From NCBI GenBank assembly GCA_913009685.1, contig CAJVXP010000017.1, forward strand, positions 1 through 46,549: a stretch of DNA of 46,549 nt. The letters are read 5' to 3'. How positions within the stretch are numbered: the stretch's first letter is position 1; each line of letters begins with the position of its first letter. The translations under genes and the position numbers were made by a program. Below are positions 1 to 8,513 of this stretch, piece after piece. This DNA comes from an uncultured Bacteroidota bacterium (GTDB lineage: Bacteria > Bacteroidota > Bacteroidia > Bacteroidales > F082). The notes under the pieces were generated by a model that made no database searches, was not told where the DNA came from, and saw only the letters and a list, made by a program, of their open reading frames with translations.

Positions 1-674
1 TTTTGTGGGAAGCAGCCAAATTGAAAAAATATGAAAACATACTTTCCAAAGCCGACCATTTACTGACTATTTCCCAAACAGATAATCAATATTTCTCTGC
101 CCGGTATAAATCTGTGGTTTACCTGCCTGCTTTTCATCCTTATACAAAAGTGGCAAGCCTGACCGGAAGCGGAAAATATGTGCTTTATCACGGAAACCTG
201 TCCATCCCTGAGAACATCCATGCCGTTGAGACTTTACTAAATACAGTATTTAAAAATTCGGAAATATCTTTTAAAATAGCAGGTCTCGACCCTCCGGTGA
301 TGTTGAAAAAAATGGCAGCTTCCCATCCGCTGACAGAAATCATTGCCAGTCCGGACGATCAGCAGCTAAACGACCTTATTCAAAATGCCCATGTGAATAT
401 TTTGTTTACCGATCAGGCAACCGGCTTAAAGCTGAAATTACTGAATGCGCTTTACAACGGCAGGTTTGTACTGGCAAACAACAAAATGGTGCGTGGCAGC
501 AACCTGGAGAAATTATGTGTAGTGGCCGATACGCCGGATGAAATGAAGAATGTATTGCCCGGACTTATGAAAAAAGACTTTACAGCCGAAATGAAAAAGA
601 AACGGCAGGAGTATCTGCAAAATATATACATGGCCGGAAATAACGTAGAGCGTCTAATCAATTTTATTTCCTGA
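1..674 (+). CDS. glycosyltransferase, GT4-like, 5'-truncated by the window edge
   Basis: The reading frame is open from the first bases, so the true start lies upstream and only the C-terminal ~223 residues are visible. The pattern is a GT-B glycosyltransferase C-terminal half: a YVLYHGNLSIPENIHAVE strand-turn that opens the nucleotide-sugar-binding Rossmann domain, then FKIAGLDPP, and a late segment (GLKLKLLNALYNGRFVLANN) in the place where GT4 enzymes bind the donor. It would transfer a sugar to the growing polysaccharide at the inner face of the membrane. It is the first visible gene of the polysaccharide locus, followed by a polymerase and more transferases. Donor and linkage cannot be told. 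The family call is fairly safe; GT4 versus a related GT-B family is less so. Confidence 0.7.
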   Translation, partial: LWEAAKLKKYENILSKADHLLTISQTDNQYFSARYKSVVYLPAFHPYTKVASLTGSGKYVLYHGNLSIPENIHAVETLLNTVFKNSEISFKIAGLDPPVMLKKMAASHPLTEIIASPDDQQLNDLIQNAHVNILFTDQATGLKLKLLNALYNGRFVLANNKMVRGSNLEKLCVVADTPDEMKNVLPGLMKKDFTAEMKKKRQEYLQNIYMAGNNVERLINFIS

Positions 675-969
675 ATAGCCCTAATGGTTCAAGCCTGCGT
701 AACCTTATTTAGCTTTGGTACAGAAGGCCTTGCGGGAGGTGAGTGAAGAATCTCTTATCCCCGTTCATCTCCGAGTCGCTTTTGGTGAGCCGGTGCGATA
801 GAGCGGCGTGGGAGTCTTGGTATATACAAGCAGGAAATACATCGCTTCATTAGATTCTCACTCTCGCCTGAGGCGAGATCAGAATTAAACATTGGGAGGA
901 TAATATGGACGGAGGGGAGGGACATCCCGCTTGGACATGGTTATCAATATTCAACCTTTATTTCAATAA
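675..969. other. 295-bp spacer with a 17-nt palindrome
   Basis: No credible gene is visible. A perfect 8-1-8 palindrome, TCTCGCCT-G-AGGCGAGA, lies at 862-878. The rest is GC-richer than usual for a spacer here and resembles decayed repeat sequence. No TAnnTTTG box is seen before the polymerase gene, which may be co-transcribed with the upstream transferase. Confidence 0.5.
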
Positions 970-2208
970 ATGACAGACAATATTTTCCATTGGTTTAAAG
1001 AGAAATATCCCCTCTTTCTGAATATTTCAATGATATCGCTGTTTGTGGATGTCATGGTTGACCCCACAAACCTTATCTTCCATGTGAAATATGTGCTGTT
1101 TGCTTTGGTTTTCCTCATCTGGCTTTTGGGAAATTATTCGAAAAAACTTATCCTTCCCAAATACTTATGGTTTATCCTGCTCTTTATCGCTTTTTTTATG
1201 CCCTTTTATCAATTATCCGTTGGGCTGATAAACAGCATGTTGCATAATGTTCCTCTTGGGAAACCGGTTTATTTTAATTCATTTTTCTTTTTTGTCATTA
1301 TTTTGGTAACGGTGAGCGAAAAGATGAATTTGACAGCGATGTTTAATTATTCCTCGTTGACCATTGTCTTCATGACACTGGGGCTCTATCTGGTGCTAAT
1401 TTTCAAAACCAGCTTATTTGGAGATATGTACCGTTATTTTGTGATGGATAAACAGGTGGTGGTGTATGCCTTAAGGGACTATGGAAAAACAACCCTGTTA
1501 ATGATTTTCTATAAAACCTCTCCGCTTTTGGTTTTCCCGCTGTCCTGGTATCTTTACAGGATTCTGATTGAAAAGCAAAGAAAGGCGCTTTTTGTAAATA
1601 TTCTGCTCCTGGTGCTGACAGCGCTCACGCTTTATTTTTCCGGCACACGGGCAAATTTGGCATCGTTAGTTCTTATTATTGTCTTTTATGTTGGTTATTT
1701 TCTGTTTAAGAAATCCAAAATCTGGTTTGTCTGGGCCCTCGGGCTCGGCGTGCTTGTGGCGCTGTTCCTGCTGCCTTCGGTTGCCGGTTTGCTGCTCAAC
1801 AAACAGGAAGCCTCCAACGCCATCAAGTTTGGTTATCTCTCTTCTTATGCCAATTATTTTGATCACCATCTGCTGAGCCTTTTGTTTGGACAGGGTATCG
1901 GCGGAATATTTTATGCTTCCGGATTGCACCGTTTTATTGATGTCTCCGAACTGACTTACCTCGAGCTGATTCGTGTTTGGGGCATTCCAATTGCCATCCT
2001 TTTCGTGGCAGTCCTTTTGACCCCTCTTTTTGTGGAGATAAGGGCAAAAAACATAACCCATCTTTTCATTGCTTATCTTGCCTATCTTTTTATTTCCGGA
2101 ACCAATCCGTTACTGCTCAGCTCCACCGGCATGCTTGTGTTGGTCTATGTCTTTACCCACACTTTTTTGTACCCGGTTCATATCCCCGCTTCAAGCGAAA
2201 ACGCTTAA
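970..2208 (+). CDS. O-antigen ligase/polymerase-like membrane protein (Wzy-like)
   Basis: This 412-residue protein is almost entirely hydrophobic, with roughly ten to eleven membrane segments. A longer polar loop lies about residues 270-320, and the segment FSGTRANLASLVLIIVF (about 223-240) resembles the SGSRG-type turn of O-antigen polymerases and ligases. Such proteins join lipid-linked repeat units, or move finished chains to an acceptor, on the periplasmic face. Placement between glycosyltransferases and upstream of SLBB/Wzz export genes fits a Wzy polymerase. Sequence conservation in this class is poor, so ligase and polymerase cannot be separated. The ATG at 970 is the first in the frame. 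Confidence 0.75.
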   Translation: MTDNIFHWFKEKYPLFLNISMISLFVDVMVDPTNLIFHVKYVLFALVFLIWLLGNYSKKLILPKYLWFILLFIAFFMPFYQLSVGLINSMLHNVPLGKPVYFNSFFFFVIILVTVSEKMNLTAMFNYSSLTIVFMTLGLYLVLIFKTSLFGDMYRYFVMDKQVVVYALRDYGKTTLLMIFYKTSPLLVFPLSWYLYRILIEKQRKALFVNILLLVLTALTLYFSGTRANLASLVLIIVFYVGYFLFKKSKIWFVWALGLGVLVALFLLPSVAGLLLNKQEASNAIKFGYLSSYANYFDHHLLSLLFGQGIGGIFYASGLHRFIDVSELTYLELIRVWGIPIAILFVAVLLTPLFVEIRAKNITHLFIAYLAYLFISGTNPLLLSSTGMLVLVYVFTHTFLYPVHIPASSENA

Positions 2209-2243
2209 AGATTTAAATTGTTGACTATCCATCAAATTTCGTT

Positions 2244-3080
2244 TTGAAAACAGACATCTTACTTTCCACTTTTAACGGCGCAGCTTTTCTGGATGATCTG
2301 ATGCAATCCCTGTATGCCCAAACCTATACTAACTGGCAGTTGATTGTCCGTGATGATGGCTCAACAGACGGTACGATTGATCTGTTAAACCAATGGCAGG
2401 AGAAAGACGAAGAACGGATAACCATCTTAAATTCAGAAAACAGAAATCTCGGGCCTAAGAAAAGTTTTGAAAAACTTCTGGAATACAGTAAGTCCGATTA
2501 TATTATGTTTTGTGATCAGGACGACTACTGGCTTCCTCATAAGATTGAAAACACGTTAACAAAAATGAAGTTGTTGGAACAACAATATCCGGATATTCCG
2601 GCTTTGGTTTTTTCCGATTTAACTGTTGTGGACAAGATGTTACGTGAGATTCATTCCTCCTTTTGGGAATTTATTAAAGTTAATCCGGAGAATGTCCATA
2701 ACATTTACCGTTTGCTCATTAACAATCCGGTTGTGGGCTGCACGGTGATGATAAACAAAAAAGTAAAATCCCTTGTGCTGCCCTTCCCGGAACAAGCCGT
2801 TATGCACGACTGGTGGGTTGCCTTAAAAGTTTCCCAAAAAGGAGTGATAGATTATCTTCCTCAGCCAACAATTTTATACCGGTTACATAATAAAAACAGT
2901 ATCGGGGCAACGCTTACCGACAGGAAATATTATGCCGGTCGTCTGGCTCATTTTTCAAAAACATTTTCACAGAACATAGATGCCATAAAAATGCTCCGGG
3001 CGCTGGATTTCCCGCTTTCGCGGATAAAATATACGGGATATAAAATTGTCATCACCCTTTCAAAAATCTTTTGCCGATGA
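2244..3080 (+). CDS. GT2 family glycosyltransferase
   Basis: This is a 278-residue GT-A enzyme starting at a TTG codon (KTDILLSTFNGAAFL...); the next in-frame ATG would delete the first strand of the fold. The nucleotide-sugar site is seen in IVRDDGSTDGT (about 35-45), and the metal-binding DXD equivalent is FCDQDDYWL (about 90-98). MHDWW near 188 is the usual second motif of this subgroup, which includes rhamnosyl- and similar transferases. It lies 35 bp after the polymerase gene and its stop overlaps the next GT2 start by ATGA, so the two are translationally coupled. The sugar donor is unknown. Confidence 0.88.
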   Translation: MKTDILLSTFNGAAFLDDLMQSLYAQTYTNWQLIVRDDGSTDGTIDLLNQWQEKDEERITILNSENRNLGPKKSFEKLLEYSKSDYIMFCDQDDYWLPHKIENTLTKMKLLEQQYPDIPALVFSDLTVVDKMLREIHSSFWEFIKVNPENVHNIYRLLINNPVVGCTVMINKKVKSLVLPFPEQAVMHDWWVALKVSQKGVIDYLPQPTILYRLHNKNSIGATLTDRKYYAGRLAHFSKTFSQNIDAIKMLRALDFPLSRIKYTGYKIVITLSKIFCR

Positions 3081-3796
3081 TTTCCGTCTGCATGACAACC
3101 TGTAATGGGGAGAAATACCTGAAACGGCAAATGGATACTATCCTTTTACAGTTGGGAGATGAAGATGAATTAATTATTTCCGATGACTCATCTGCCGACC
3201 TTACCGTTGAAATAATTAAATCGTACAATGACAGCAGAATCAAACTGCTGGAAAACGGAAATTTCGGAAGTCCCGTTTTCAACATGGAAAAGGCTTTGAA
3301 AACAGCAAAGGGCGATTATGTCTTTCTCGCAGATCAGGACGATGTATGGCTGCCGGGACGGGTTCAAAAAGCCATAGAAAAATTGCAACAATACGATTTA
3401 GTGGTCTGCAACGCTTTTATTGTTGACCGGGAGGAAAAGATACTACACGAATCTTATTTTGAATGGAAAGGCTCGGCTCCCGGGTTCTTCAGAAATCTTA
3501 AGAAAAATTCCTTTCTGGGATGTTCCCTGGCTTTTAACAGTAAAATTCTAAAAGCCGCCCTGCCTTTTCCAAAGCAAATTGCCATGCACGATGTATGGAT
3601 TGGTTTGCTGGCCGAATGTACCGGAAAAGTGCTGTTTCTTGATGAGCGGTTGATCTATTACCGTCGCCACGACGACAACTTTACGGCTGCTGCCCATAAA
3701 GCAGATAACCGGCTTTCCGATTTCAGTTTCTCTTATAAAATCAGGTACCGGTTTTTGCTGCTTTTCTACGTGATGAAAAGATGTTTGACAGTATAA
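3077..3796 (+). CDS. GT2 family glycosyltransferase, second of a coupled pair
   Basis: This 239-residue GT2 enzyme is a paralogue of the gene before it, with the same landmarks: MTTCNGEKYLKRQMDTI at the N-terminus, IISDDSSADLT, ADQDDVWLPGR as the DXD-type motif, and MHDVWIG late. An upstream in-frame TTG exists at 3071, but the ATG at 3077 overlaps the previous stop as ATGA and begins exactly at the conserved first strand, so it is preferred. The two paralogues probably add successive sugars of one repeat unit. The C-terminus (FSYKIRYRFLLLFYVMKRC) is amphipathic and basic, suited to membrane association. Confidence 0.88.
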   Translation: MISVCMTTCNGEKYLKRQMDTILLQLGDEDELIISDDSSADLTVEIIKSYNDSRIKLLENGNFGSPVFNMEKALKTAKGDYVFLADQDDVWLPGRVQKAIEKLQQYDLVVCNAFIVDREEKILHESYFEWKGSAPGFFRNLKKNSFLGCSLAFNSKILKAALPFPKQIAMHDVWIGLLAECTGKVLFLDERLIYYRRHDDNFTAAAHKADNRLSDFSFSYKIRYRFLLLFYVMKRCLTV

Positions 3797-3920
3797 AAGT
3801 CCCGACAGGGACGACTCAACAATTGCCTGTGAATTTATTCATAGGTTGATAATGTAATAGTCAACCTTTCATAAATAACCGGAATCTTCTTATAAAGAAT
3901 TCTACTCCTATAAATAATCA
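3797..3920. repeat. three consecutive hairpins between GT2 and GT4 genes
   Basis: Three inverted repeats are packed here: GTCCC-GACA-GGGAC at 3799-3812; CCTGTGAAT-TT-ATTCATAGG at 3826-3845 with one G-T pair; and AGGTTGA...TCAACCT at 3843-3867. The second and third share bases 3843-3845, so both cannot form fully at once. No U-run follows any of them. They may be a palindromic intergenic repeat or a transcript-processing signal. Confidence 0.5.
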
Positions 3921-5108
3921 ATGGCCAATAGACAAAAGATAGTACTGGTTTCCCTTTTTTATTATGAGAAATCAGACAACATCCGTATCAGTACAATTTA
4001 CCGGTTGCTAAAAGAAAAAGATGCTGACGTTGAGCTGATTACCACAGACTTTAACCACCGGAAGAAACGTAAACATAACCCGACACAACACCCTGCTGAC
4101 ATAACTTTTCTGCCTGTACCGGAATATCAAAGAAATGTCAGCTTACAAAGACTGTATAGCCATTTGGTTTTTGCTTTCAGGCTGCGTTCCTGTTTAAAGA
4201 AACTTTCTTACCATCCTTCAAAAGTATATTGTCTGGTGCCTGCTGTTTCGGCCGGATGGGCTTGTGCCGGTTATTGCAAAAGAAATAATATTCCTTTTGT
4301 TGTGGATGTGATTGACCTTTGGCCGGAGTCGTTTATCGTCCTGTCTTCGCATAAAAAGCTGCTGCAACTCATTACTTTTCCCTGGAAAAAAATGGCCGAA
4401 AAAGTTTACAAGTCGGCAGATTTTTTGTTTGCCGGCTCGGTGCAATATGCGCAACACGCCCAAAGATTCAATAAAAAAACCAAAGCTGTCCCGGTTTATC
4501 TCGGAACAGATGTCCGACAATTCCAGTCACTGATCTCTGCCAACAGCCTGAAAATTGGCAAGCCTTCCCGGCAAAAATGGATTTGCTTTGGCGGCATGCT
4601 CGGAAACAGTTACGATATAGAGATTATTCTCGAAAGTTTTAAAAAACTATCAGCCCTGAACCGCCATGATGTAAAACTTATCTTCATAGGTGATGGCCAG
4701 GAAGCTGGTAAGATTTTGCAGTTCAAAAGCCAATATGACTTAAACATTGAGGTAACCGGATTTCTGGATTATGCCGGTTACATGAAATATCTAAGCTATG
4801 CCGATATTGCCATAAACAGTTTTAAAAAAGGAACACAGGTAGCTTACTCTTACAAATTTAACGATTATATTACTGCCGGAATTCCGGTGTTGAATAATGT
4901 GAAAGGAGAAATGGCAGCGCTTATAACGCGGTATAACATCGGCCGGAATTTTGACCACTCTGTCGGTTCGCTTTATGATAAACTTGATGAAATGCTCGGG
5001 AACCCACGGCTTCTTCCCGAAATGAGAAAAAATGCTACTTTTGTGGCTACTACCGTTCTTGATAAGAAAATTGTGTACCGGGAAATGCTTGAAAAATTAA
5101 TGCATTAG
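3921..5108 (+). CDS. GT4 family glycosyltransferase
   Basis: This 395-residue GT-B enzyme belongs to the WcaI/WbuB-like group. The N-terminal domain opens with IVLVSLFYYEKSDNIR (about 5-20) and carries IPFVVDVIDLWPESF (about 126-140), the DLWPE motif typical of this group. The C-terminal donor domain contains WICFGGMLGNSYDIEII (about 223-239), LIFIGDGQE and YADIAINSFKKG. WbuB-type enzymes transfer N-acetylated amino sugars onto lipid-linked intermediates, which would suit the amino-sugar genes further along, but the donor is not proven. It ends two bases before the acyltransferase start. Confidence 0.87.
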   Translation: MANRQKIVLVSLFYYEKSDNIRISTIYRLLKEKDADVELITTDFNHRKKRKHNPTQHPADITFLPVPEYQRNVSLQRLYSHLVFAFRLRSCLKKLSYHPSKVYCLVPAVSAGWACAGYCKRNNIPFVVDVIDLWPESFIVLSSHKKLLQLITFPWKKMAEKVYKSADFLFAGSVQYAQHAQRFNKKTKAVPVYLGTDVRQFQSLISANSLKIGKPSRQKWICFGGMLGNSYDIEIILESFKKLSALNRHDVKLIFIGDGQEAGKILQFKSQYDLNIEVTGFLDYAGYMKYLSYADIAINSFKKGTQVAYSYKFNDYITAGIPVLNNVKGEMAALITRYNIGRNFDHSVGSLYDKLDEMLGNPRLLPEMRKNATFVATTVLDKKIVYREMLEKLMH

Positions 5109-5110
5109 AA

Positions 5111-5728
5111 ATGTTAAGAAGGTTATATCTTTCTCCTTTCGGCTATCTGATTTCAGGAATATTGCACGCTTTTTCCTGGCTTCATAAACCTTTCATGGTG
5201 TATGGTTACCGGAATCCCAAAACCGGGAAATTTCAAAAACTCACCCGGATTAGCTCCTCGGCAAAACTTCTCAATAAAAAGGAGATTATTTTGGCAGACA
5301 ACATTTGGATTGGCCATTATTGCCTTGTGGATGGTACCGGTGGCGTATCTCTTGGCGAAGGCGTGCAGTTGTCATCGCATACCGTTGTTTATTCTCACAG
5401 CAGCCAGGATGCTATCCGGCTTCTCGGGAAACATTTCATAGAGCAACCGGCCACAAAGCGCCCGGGTTATAAACTAAAACCGGTATCCATTGGTGACTAT
5501 ACCTTTGTGGGAACATCCTCCGTTATTTTACCGGGATCGGTCATCGGCAAAGGTTGTATCATCGGTGCCGGAACGGTGGTGAACGGCATTATTCCTGATT
5601 ATGCCATTGCGGTGGGAAATCCGGCTAAAATTGTCGGGGATACGCGGGAGCGGGATAAACGCCGGTTTGGCGATAGTATTGATTTGGAAAAATATTATGA
5701 CCCGGAAGCGGTATCCAGAGGAAAGTAA
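5111..5728 (+). CDS. hexapeptide-repeat (left-handed beta-helix) acyltransferase
   Basis: This 205-residue protein has imperfect hexapeptide repeats from about residue 48 to 175, and the usual C-terminal cap (IIPDYAIAVGNPAKIVGD). The signature resembles WcaF/CapG/Maa-type O-acetyltransferases. A hydrophobic, basic N-terminus (LYLSPFGYLISGILHAFSWL) suggests it sits at the membrane. It lacks the N-terminal Rossmann-like domain of PglD/NeuD sialic- or bacillosamine-type acetyltransferases, so modification of the polymer or of a lipid-linked sugar is more likely than nucleotide-sugar acetylation. It follows the GT4 gene by two bases. Confidence 0.85.
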   Translation: MLRRLYLSPFGYLISGILHAFSWLHKPFMVYGYRNPKTGKFQKLTRISSSAKLLNKKEIILADNIWIGHYCLVDGTGGVSLGEGVQLSSHTVVYSHSSQDAIRLLGKHFIEQPATKRPGYKLKPVSIGDYTFVGTSSVILPGSVIGKGCIIGAGTVVNGIIPDYAIAVGNPAKIVGDTRERDKRRFGDSIDLEKYYDPEAVSRGK

Positions 5729-5780
5729 AAAAATACCAAGGTAAAAGACAAAAGTAAAAAGTAGTGTAACACTGACAAAT

Positions 5781-5956
5781 CCAACTTTCAACTTTCAACT
5801 TTTTCCTTTTAACTTTTTCCTTTTTCCTTTTTCCTTTTTCCTTTTCCCTTTTTCCTTTTCCCTTTTTCCTTTTAACTTTTTCCTTTTAACTTTTTCCTTT
5901 CTCCTTTTAACTTTTTTCCTTTTAACTTTTTCCTTTTAACTTTTTCCTTTCTCCCC
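5781..5956. repeat. ~175-bp pyrimidine-rich degenerate tandem repeat
   Basis: The plus strand is almost only C and T, interrupted by AA in recurring CTTTTAAC and CTTTTTCC units. It fills most of the gap between the acyltransferase and the SLBB exporter gene. The same units reappear at 16745-16790. Such tracts can slip in length and can form intramolecular triplexes. No gene is visible in 5729-6018. Confidence 0.85.
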
Positions 5957-6018
5957 ATCCTAAAATAAATTGACTAATTTTATACCCTGTTTATTTAATT
6001 TCTTTTCATCTTTGACCC

Positions 6019-8490
6019 ATGCGTAATTGTAAAACTATTATTCAGGTTGTTTTTCTCGGCCTTGTCATTTTTCTGCTGCCGGCAATACATACGCAGGCAC
6101 AGGTAACCACAACGACAAACCTGAGCTCTGTGAAATCGGAGCAGCTTTCTGATGAGCAGATTAAGCTATTGATGCAGAAAGCAATGAATTCCGGCATGTC
6201 GCCCGAACAGATAGAAGTCCTTGCCCGTGCAAAAGGATTGCCGGAGGCAGAAATAGAAAAGATAAAAGCAAGAGCCGAAATTTTTAGCGCCATCAAGTCG
6301 GCCAGCGGAAAAGATGGAAGCACAAACCAGCGGATTATTCCTAATCAATATACAAAGTATGCCACACCTGCCGGTGACCGGCTGAATGAAAGAGAAACAA
6401 AAACCGGAACAAAGATTTATAACCGTGTTTTCGGCTTTTCGTTGTTTACCAATAAAGACCTGACTTTTGCCCCGGGTATCAACATCGCCACCCCGAAAAA
6501 TTATCAGCTCGGTCCCGGTGATATTATTAACATCGATGTTTGGGGAGCCTCCCAAAAAAGCTATCAGGAGATTATCTCTCCGGAAGGTAAAATTATTATT
6601 CCGAAAATAGGACCCGTTTTTATGAGCGGACTTACTATTGAGAAAGCCACAAATAAACTTAAAAAATATCTGAGTAAAATTTATTCCGGCCTTACAAAAG
6701 GAAATACCTACATGGAGGTAAGCCTTGGTGGCGTCAGGAGTATCAGCGTGAACATGGTAGGTGAGGTTACCCTGCCGGGGACGTACAACCTTTCCTCTCT
6801 GGCTTCCGTTTTTAATGCCATGTATGCTGCCGGCGGTCCGGCTGACAATGGTTCTCTGCGGAATGTTAAAATTATCCGTAACAACAAAACCATAGCGGTT
6901 CTCGACTTCTATAATTTTTTGTTAAACGGAACCCTGAAAGGCAATATGCGCCTTCAGGATCAGGATATTGTGTTTGTTTCTCCCTATGCCGACAGGGTTG
7001 AAATAAAAGGACAGGTGAAACGAAACAATCTGTTCTTCGATATGAAACCCGGAGAGACATTGAAAAATTTGATTCATTTTGCCGGCGGGTTTACAGGGAA
7101 AGCTTATACCGGGCAGATTAAAATATTCAGAAAAACAGCCACCGAAAAGAAGATACTGGTGGTGAATGCCGCTCAGCAGGACACCACTAAATTAAAGGAC
7201 GGGGATGTGGTTGTTGTGGATTCCGTTTTAAACCGTTTCGAAAACCGGGTTCAGATTACCGGTGCCGTGATGCGTCCGGGGGAGTTTGCATTAGACAGTA
7301 TTATGACTTTACGCCAATTGCTACATTATGCTGATGGCTTACGTCAGGATGCTTATCAAAAAAGAATTGTCATCTATCGTTTAAAGAAAGACCTTGTCAG
7401 AGAAACAGTTTCTCTGAACCTTTCCCGTCTTTTGAAGTCTGGTAGTGCTTTTCTTTTGCAAAGAGAAGATTCTATCCATATTCCATCCATATTTGATATT
7501 CGTGAGAAATCTTATTTACAGATTGATGGTCAGGTTGCTAAACCCGGACCGTATCCCTTTACTGAAAATATACGGCTTGGCGATTTAATTATCCTCGCTG
7601 GTGGGATGCTCGAATCGGCTTCTATGGCACATATAGATATTGCCCGCAGGATGAGAGATACTGTTTCCGGAAAGTTTACTAATCAGCTGTCCAGAACGTT
7701 TAAGTTTTCGATTGGAAAGGACAGGAATCTGACAGATTCGGCCAGAAACTTTATTCTGTCTCCTTTTGACCATATTTTTGTGCGTAAATCGTATTCCTAT
7801 TCACCACAGCAATTGGTTTCTATTACCGGAGAAGTGAACTTCCCTGGAAAATATTCAATCCAAAACCGCAACGAACGTGTTTCTGATTTGATCAGACAGG
7901 CGGGTAATCCGACACCCCAGGCTTTTCTAAAAGGAGCCAGCCTGATTCGAAAACGAACGTCATATTTGCTTCATCAGAAAGCCATCGAGACAGTGAATGC
8001 GGCTAACAATGCCAGAAAGAATAAAATTATCACATCAAACTCAAACTATAATGTAATTGGCCTTGACCTGGAAAAGATTCTCAACCATCCCGGCTCTGCC
8101 GCTGATTTAATTTTGCGGCCGGGCGATTCTATCCGGATTCTCAGAAGATCGCAAACCGTGGAAGTTCAGGGAGCTGTTTACCGACCCAACGTTATTCCTT
8201 TTGTGGAGGGATGGACATTGCAACAATATATCTCAAATGCCGGCGGATTCACTAAAGATGCTATCAGGAGAAATATATATGTCATCTACGCCAATGGCTC
8301 GGTGAAGAAGACTTCGAGCTTTCTTGGTATAAAAAGTTACCCGAATATGGAGCCGGGAGCTGAAATTATAGTCCCTTTAAAACCTAAAAAATCAGCCCGT
8401 TTATCAGCGGCAACAGCCATCGGGCTTAGTACTGCTCTGGCATCACTGACTTTGATGGTCATTACCATTGCTAAAACCATAAAACCATAG
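6019..8490 (+). CDS. SLBB-domain polysaccharide export protein (Wza-like)
   Basis: This 823-residue protein has a signal peptide (residues 1-28, ending HTQAQ). A helical stretch at about 40-95 resembles those in Bacteroidota exporters. A polysaccharide-export domain begins at YQLGPGDII (162-170). About six SLBB repeats follow, each seen as a G-x-V-x-x-P-G strand then an L..L-x-x-A-G-G turn (near 245, 330, 412, 498, 603 and 716). One hydrophobic segment sits near the C-terminus. It should form the periplasmic and outer-membrane conduit for the polymer, working with the Wzz protein encoded 23 bp downstream. It has no lipobox cysteine, unlike classical Wza, and six SLBB repeats exceed the two or three of enterobacterial Wza; both are common in Bacteroidota. 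Confidence 0.92.
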   Translation: MRNCKTIIQVVFLGLVIFLLPAIHTQAQVTTTTNLSSVKSEQLSDEQIKLLMQKAMNSGMSPEQIEVLARAKGLPEAEIEKIKARAEIFSAIKSASGKDGSTNQRIIPNQYTKYATPAGDRLNERETKTGTKIYNRVFGFSLFTNKDLTFAPGINIATPKNYQLGPGDIINIDVWGASQKSYQEIISPEGKIIIPKIGPVFMSGLTIEKATNKLKKYLSKIYSGLTKGNTYMEVSLGGVRSISVNMVGEVTLPGTYNLSSLASVFNAMYAAGGPADNGSLRNVKIIRNNKTIAVLDFYNFLLNGTLKGNMRLQDQDIVFVSPYADRVEIKGQVKRNNLFFDMKPGETLKNLIHFAGGFTGKAYTGQIKIFRKTATEKKILVVNAAQQDTTKLKDGDVVVVDSVLNRFENRVQITGAVMRPGEFALDSIMTLRQLLHYADGLRQDAYQKRIVIYRLKKDLVRETVSLNLSRLLKSGSAFLLQREDSIHIPSIFDIREKSYLQIDGQVAKPGPYPFTENIRLGDLIILAGGMLESASMAHIDIARRMRDTVSGKFTNQLSRTFKFSIGKDRNLTDSARNFILSPFDHIFVRKSYSYSPQQLVSITGEVNFPGKYSIQNRNERVSDLIRQAGNPTPQAFLKGASLIRKRTSYLLHQKAIETVNAANNARKNKIITSNSNYNVIGLDLEKILNHPGSAADLILRPGDSIRILRRSQTVEVQGAVYRPNVIPFVEGWTLQQYISNAGGFTKDAIRRNIYVIYANGSVKKTSSFLGIKSYPNMEPGAEIIVPLKPKKSARLSAATAIGLSTALASLTLMVITIAKTIKP

Positions 8491-8513
8491 ACAGAAAAAC
8501 GGAATCAACAGGC

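Noticed and set aside
5111-5728. PglD-type bacillosamine acetyltransferase
   Set aside because: It lacks the N-terminal Rossmann-like domain and has a WcaF/Maa-like layout instead.
5781-5956. Possible CRISPR array
   Set aside because: Units are short, degenerate and contiguous with no unique spacers, and no cas genes are near. It is a low-complexity tract.
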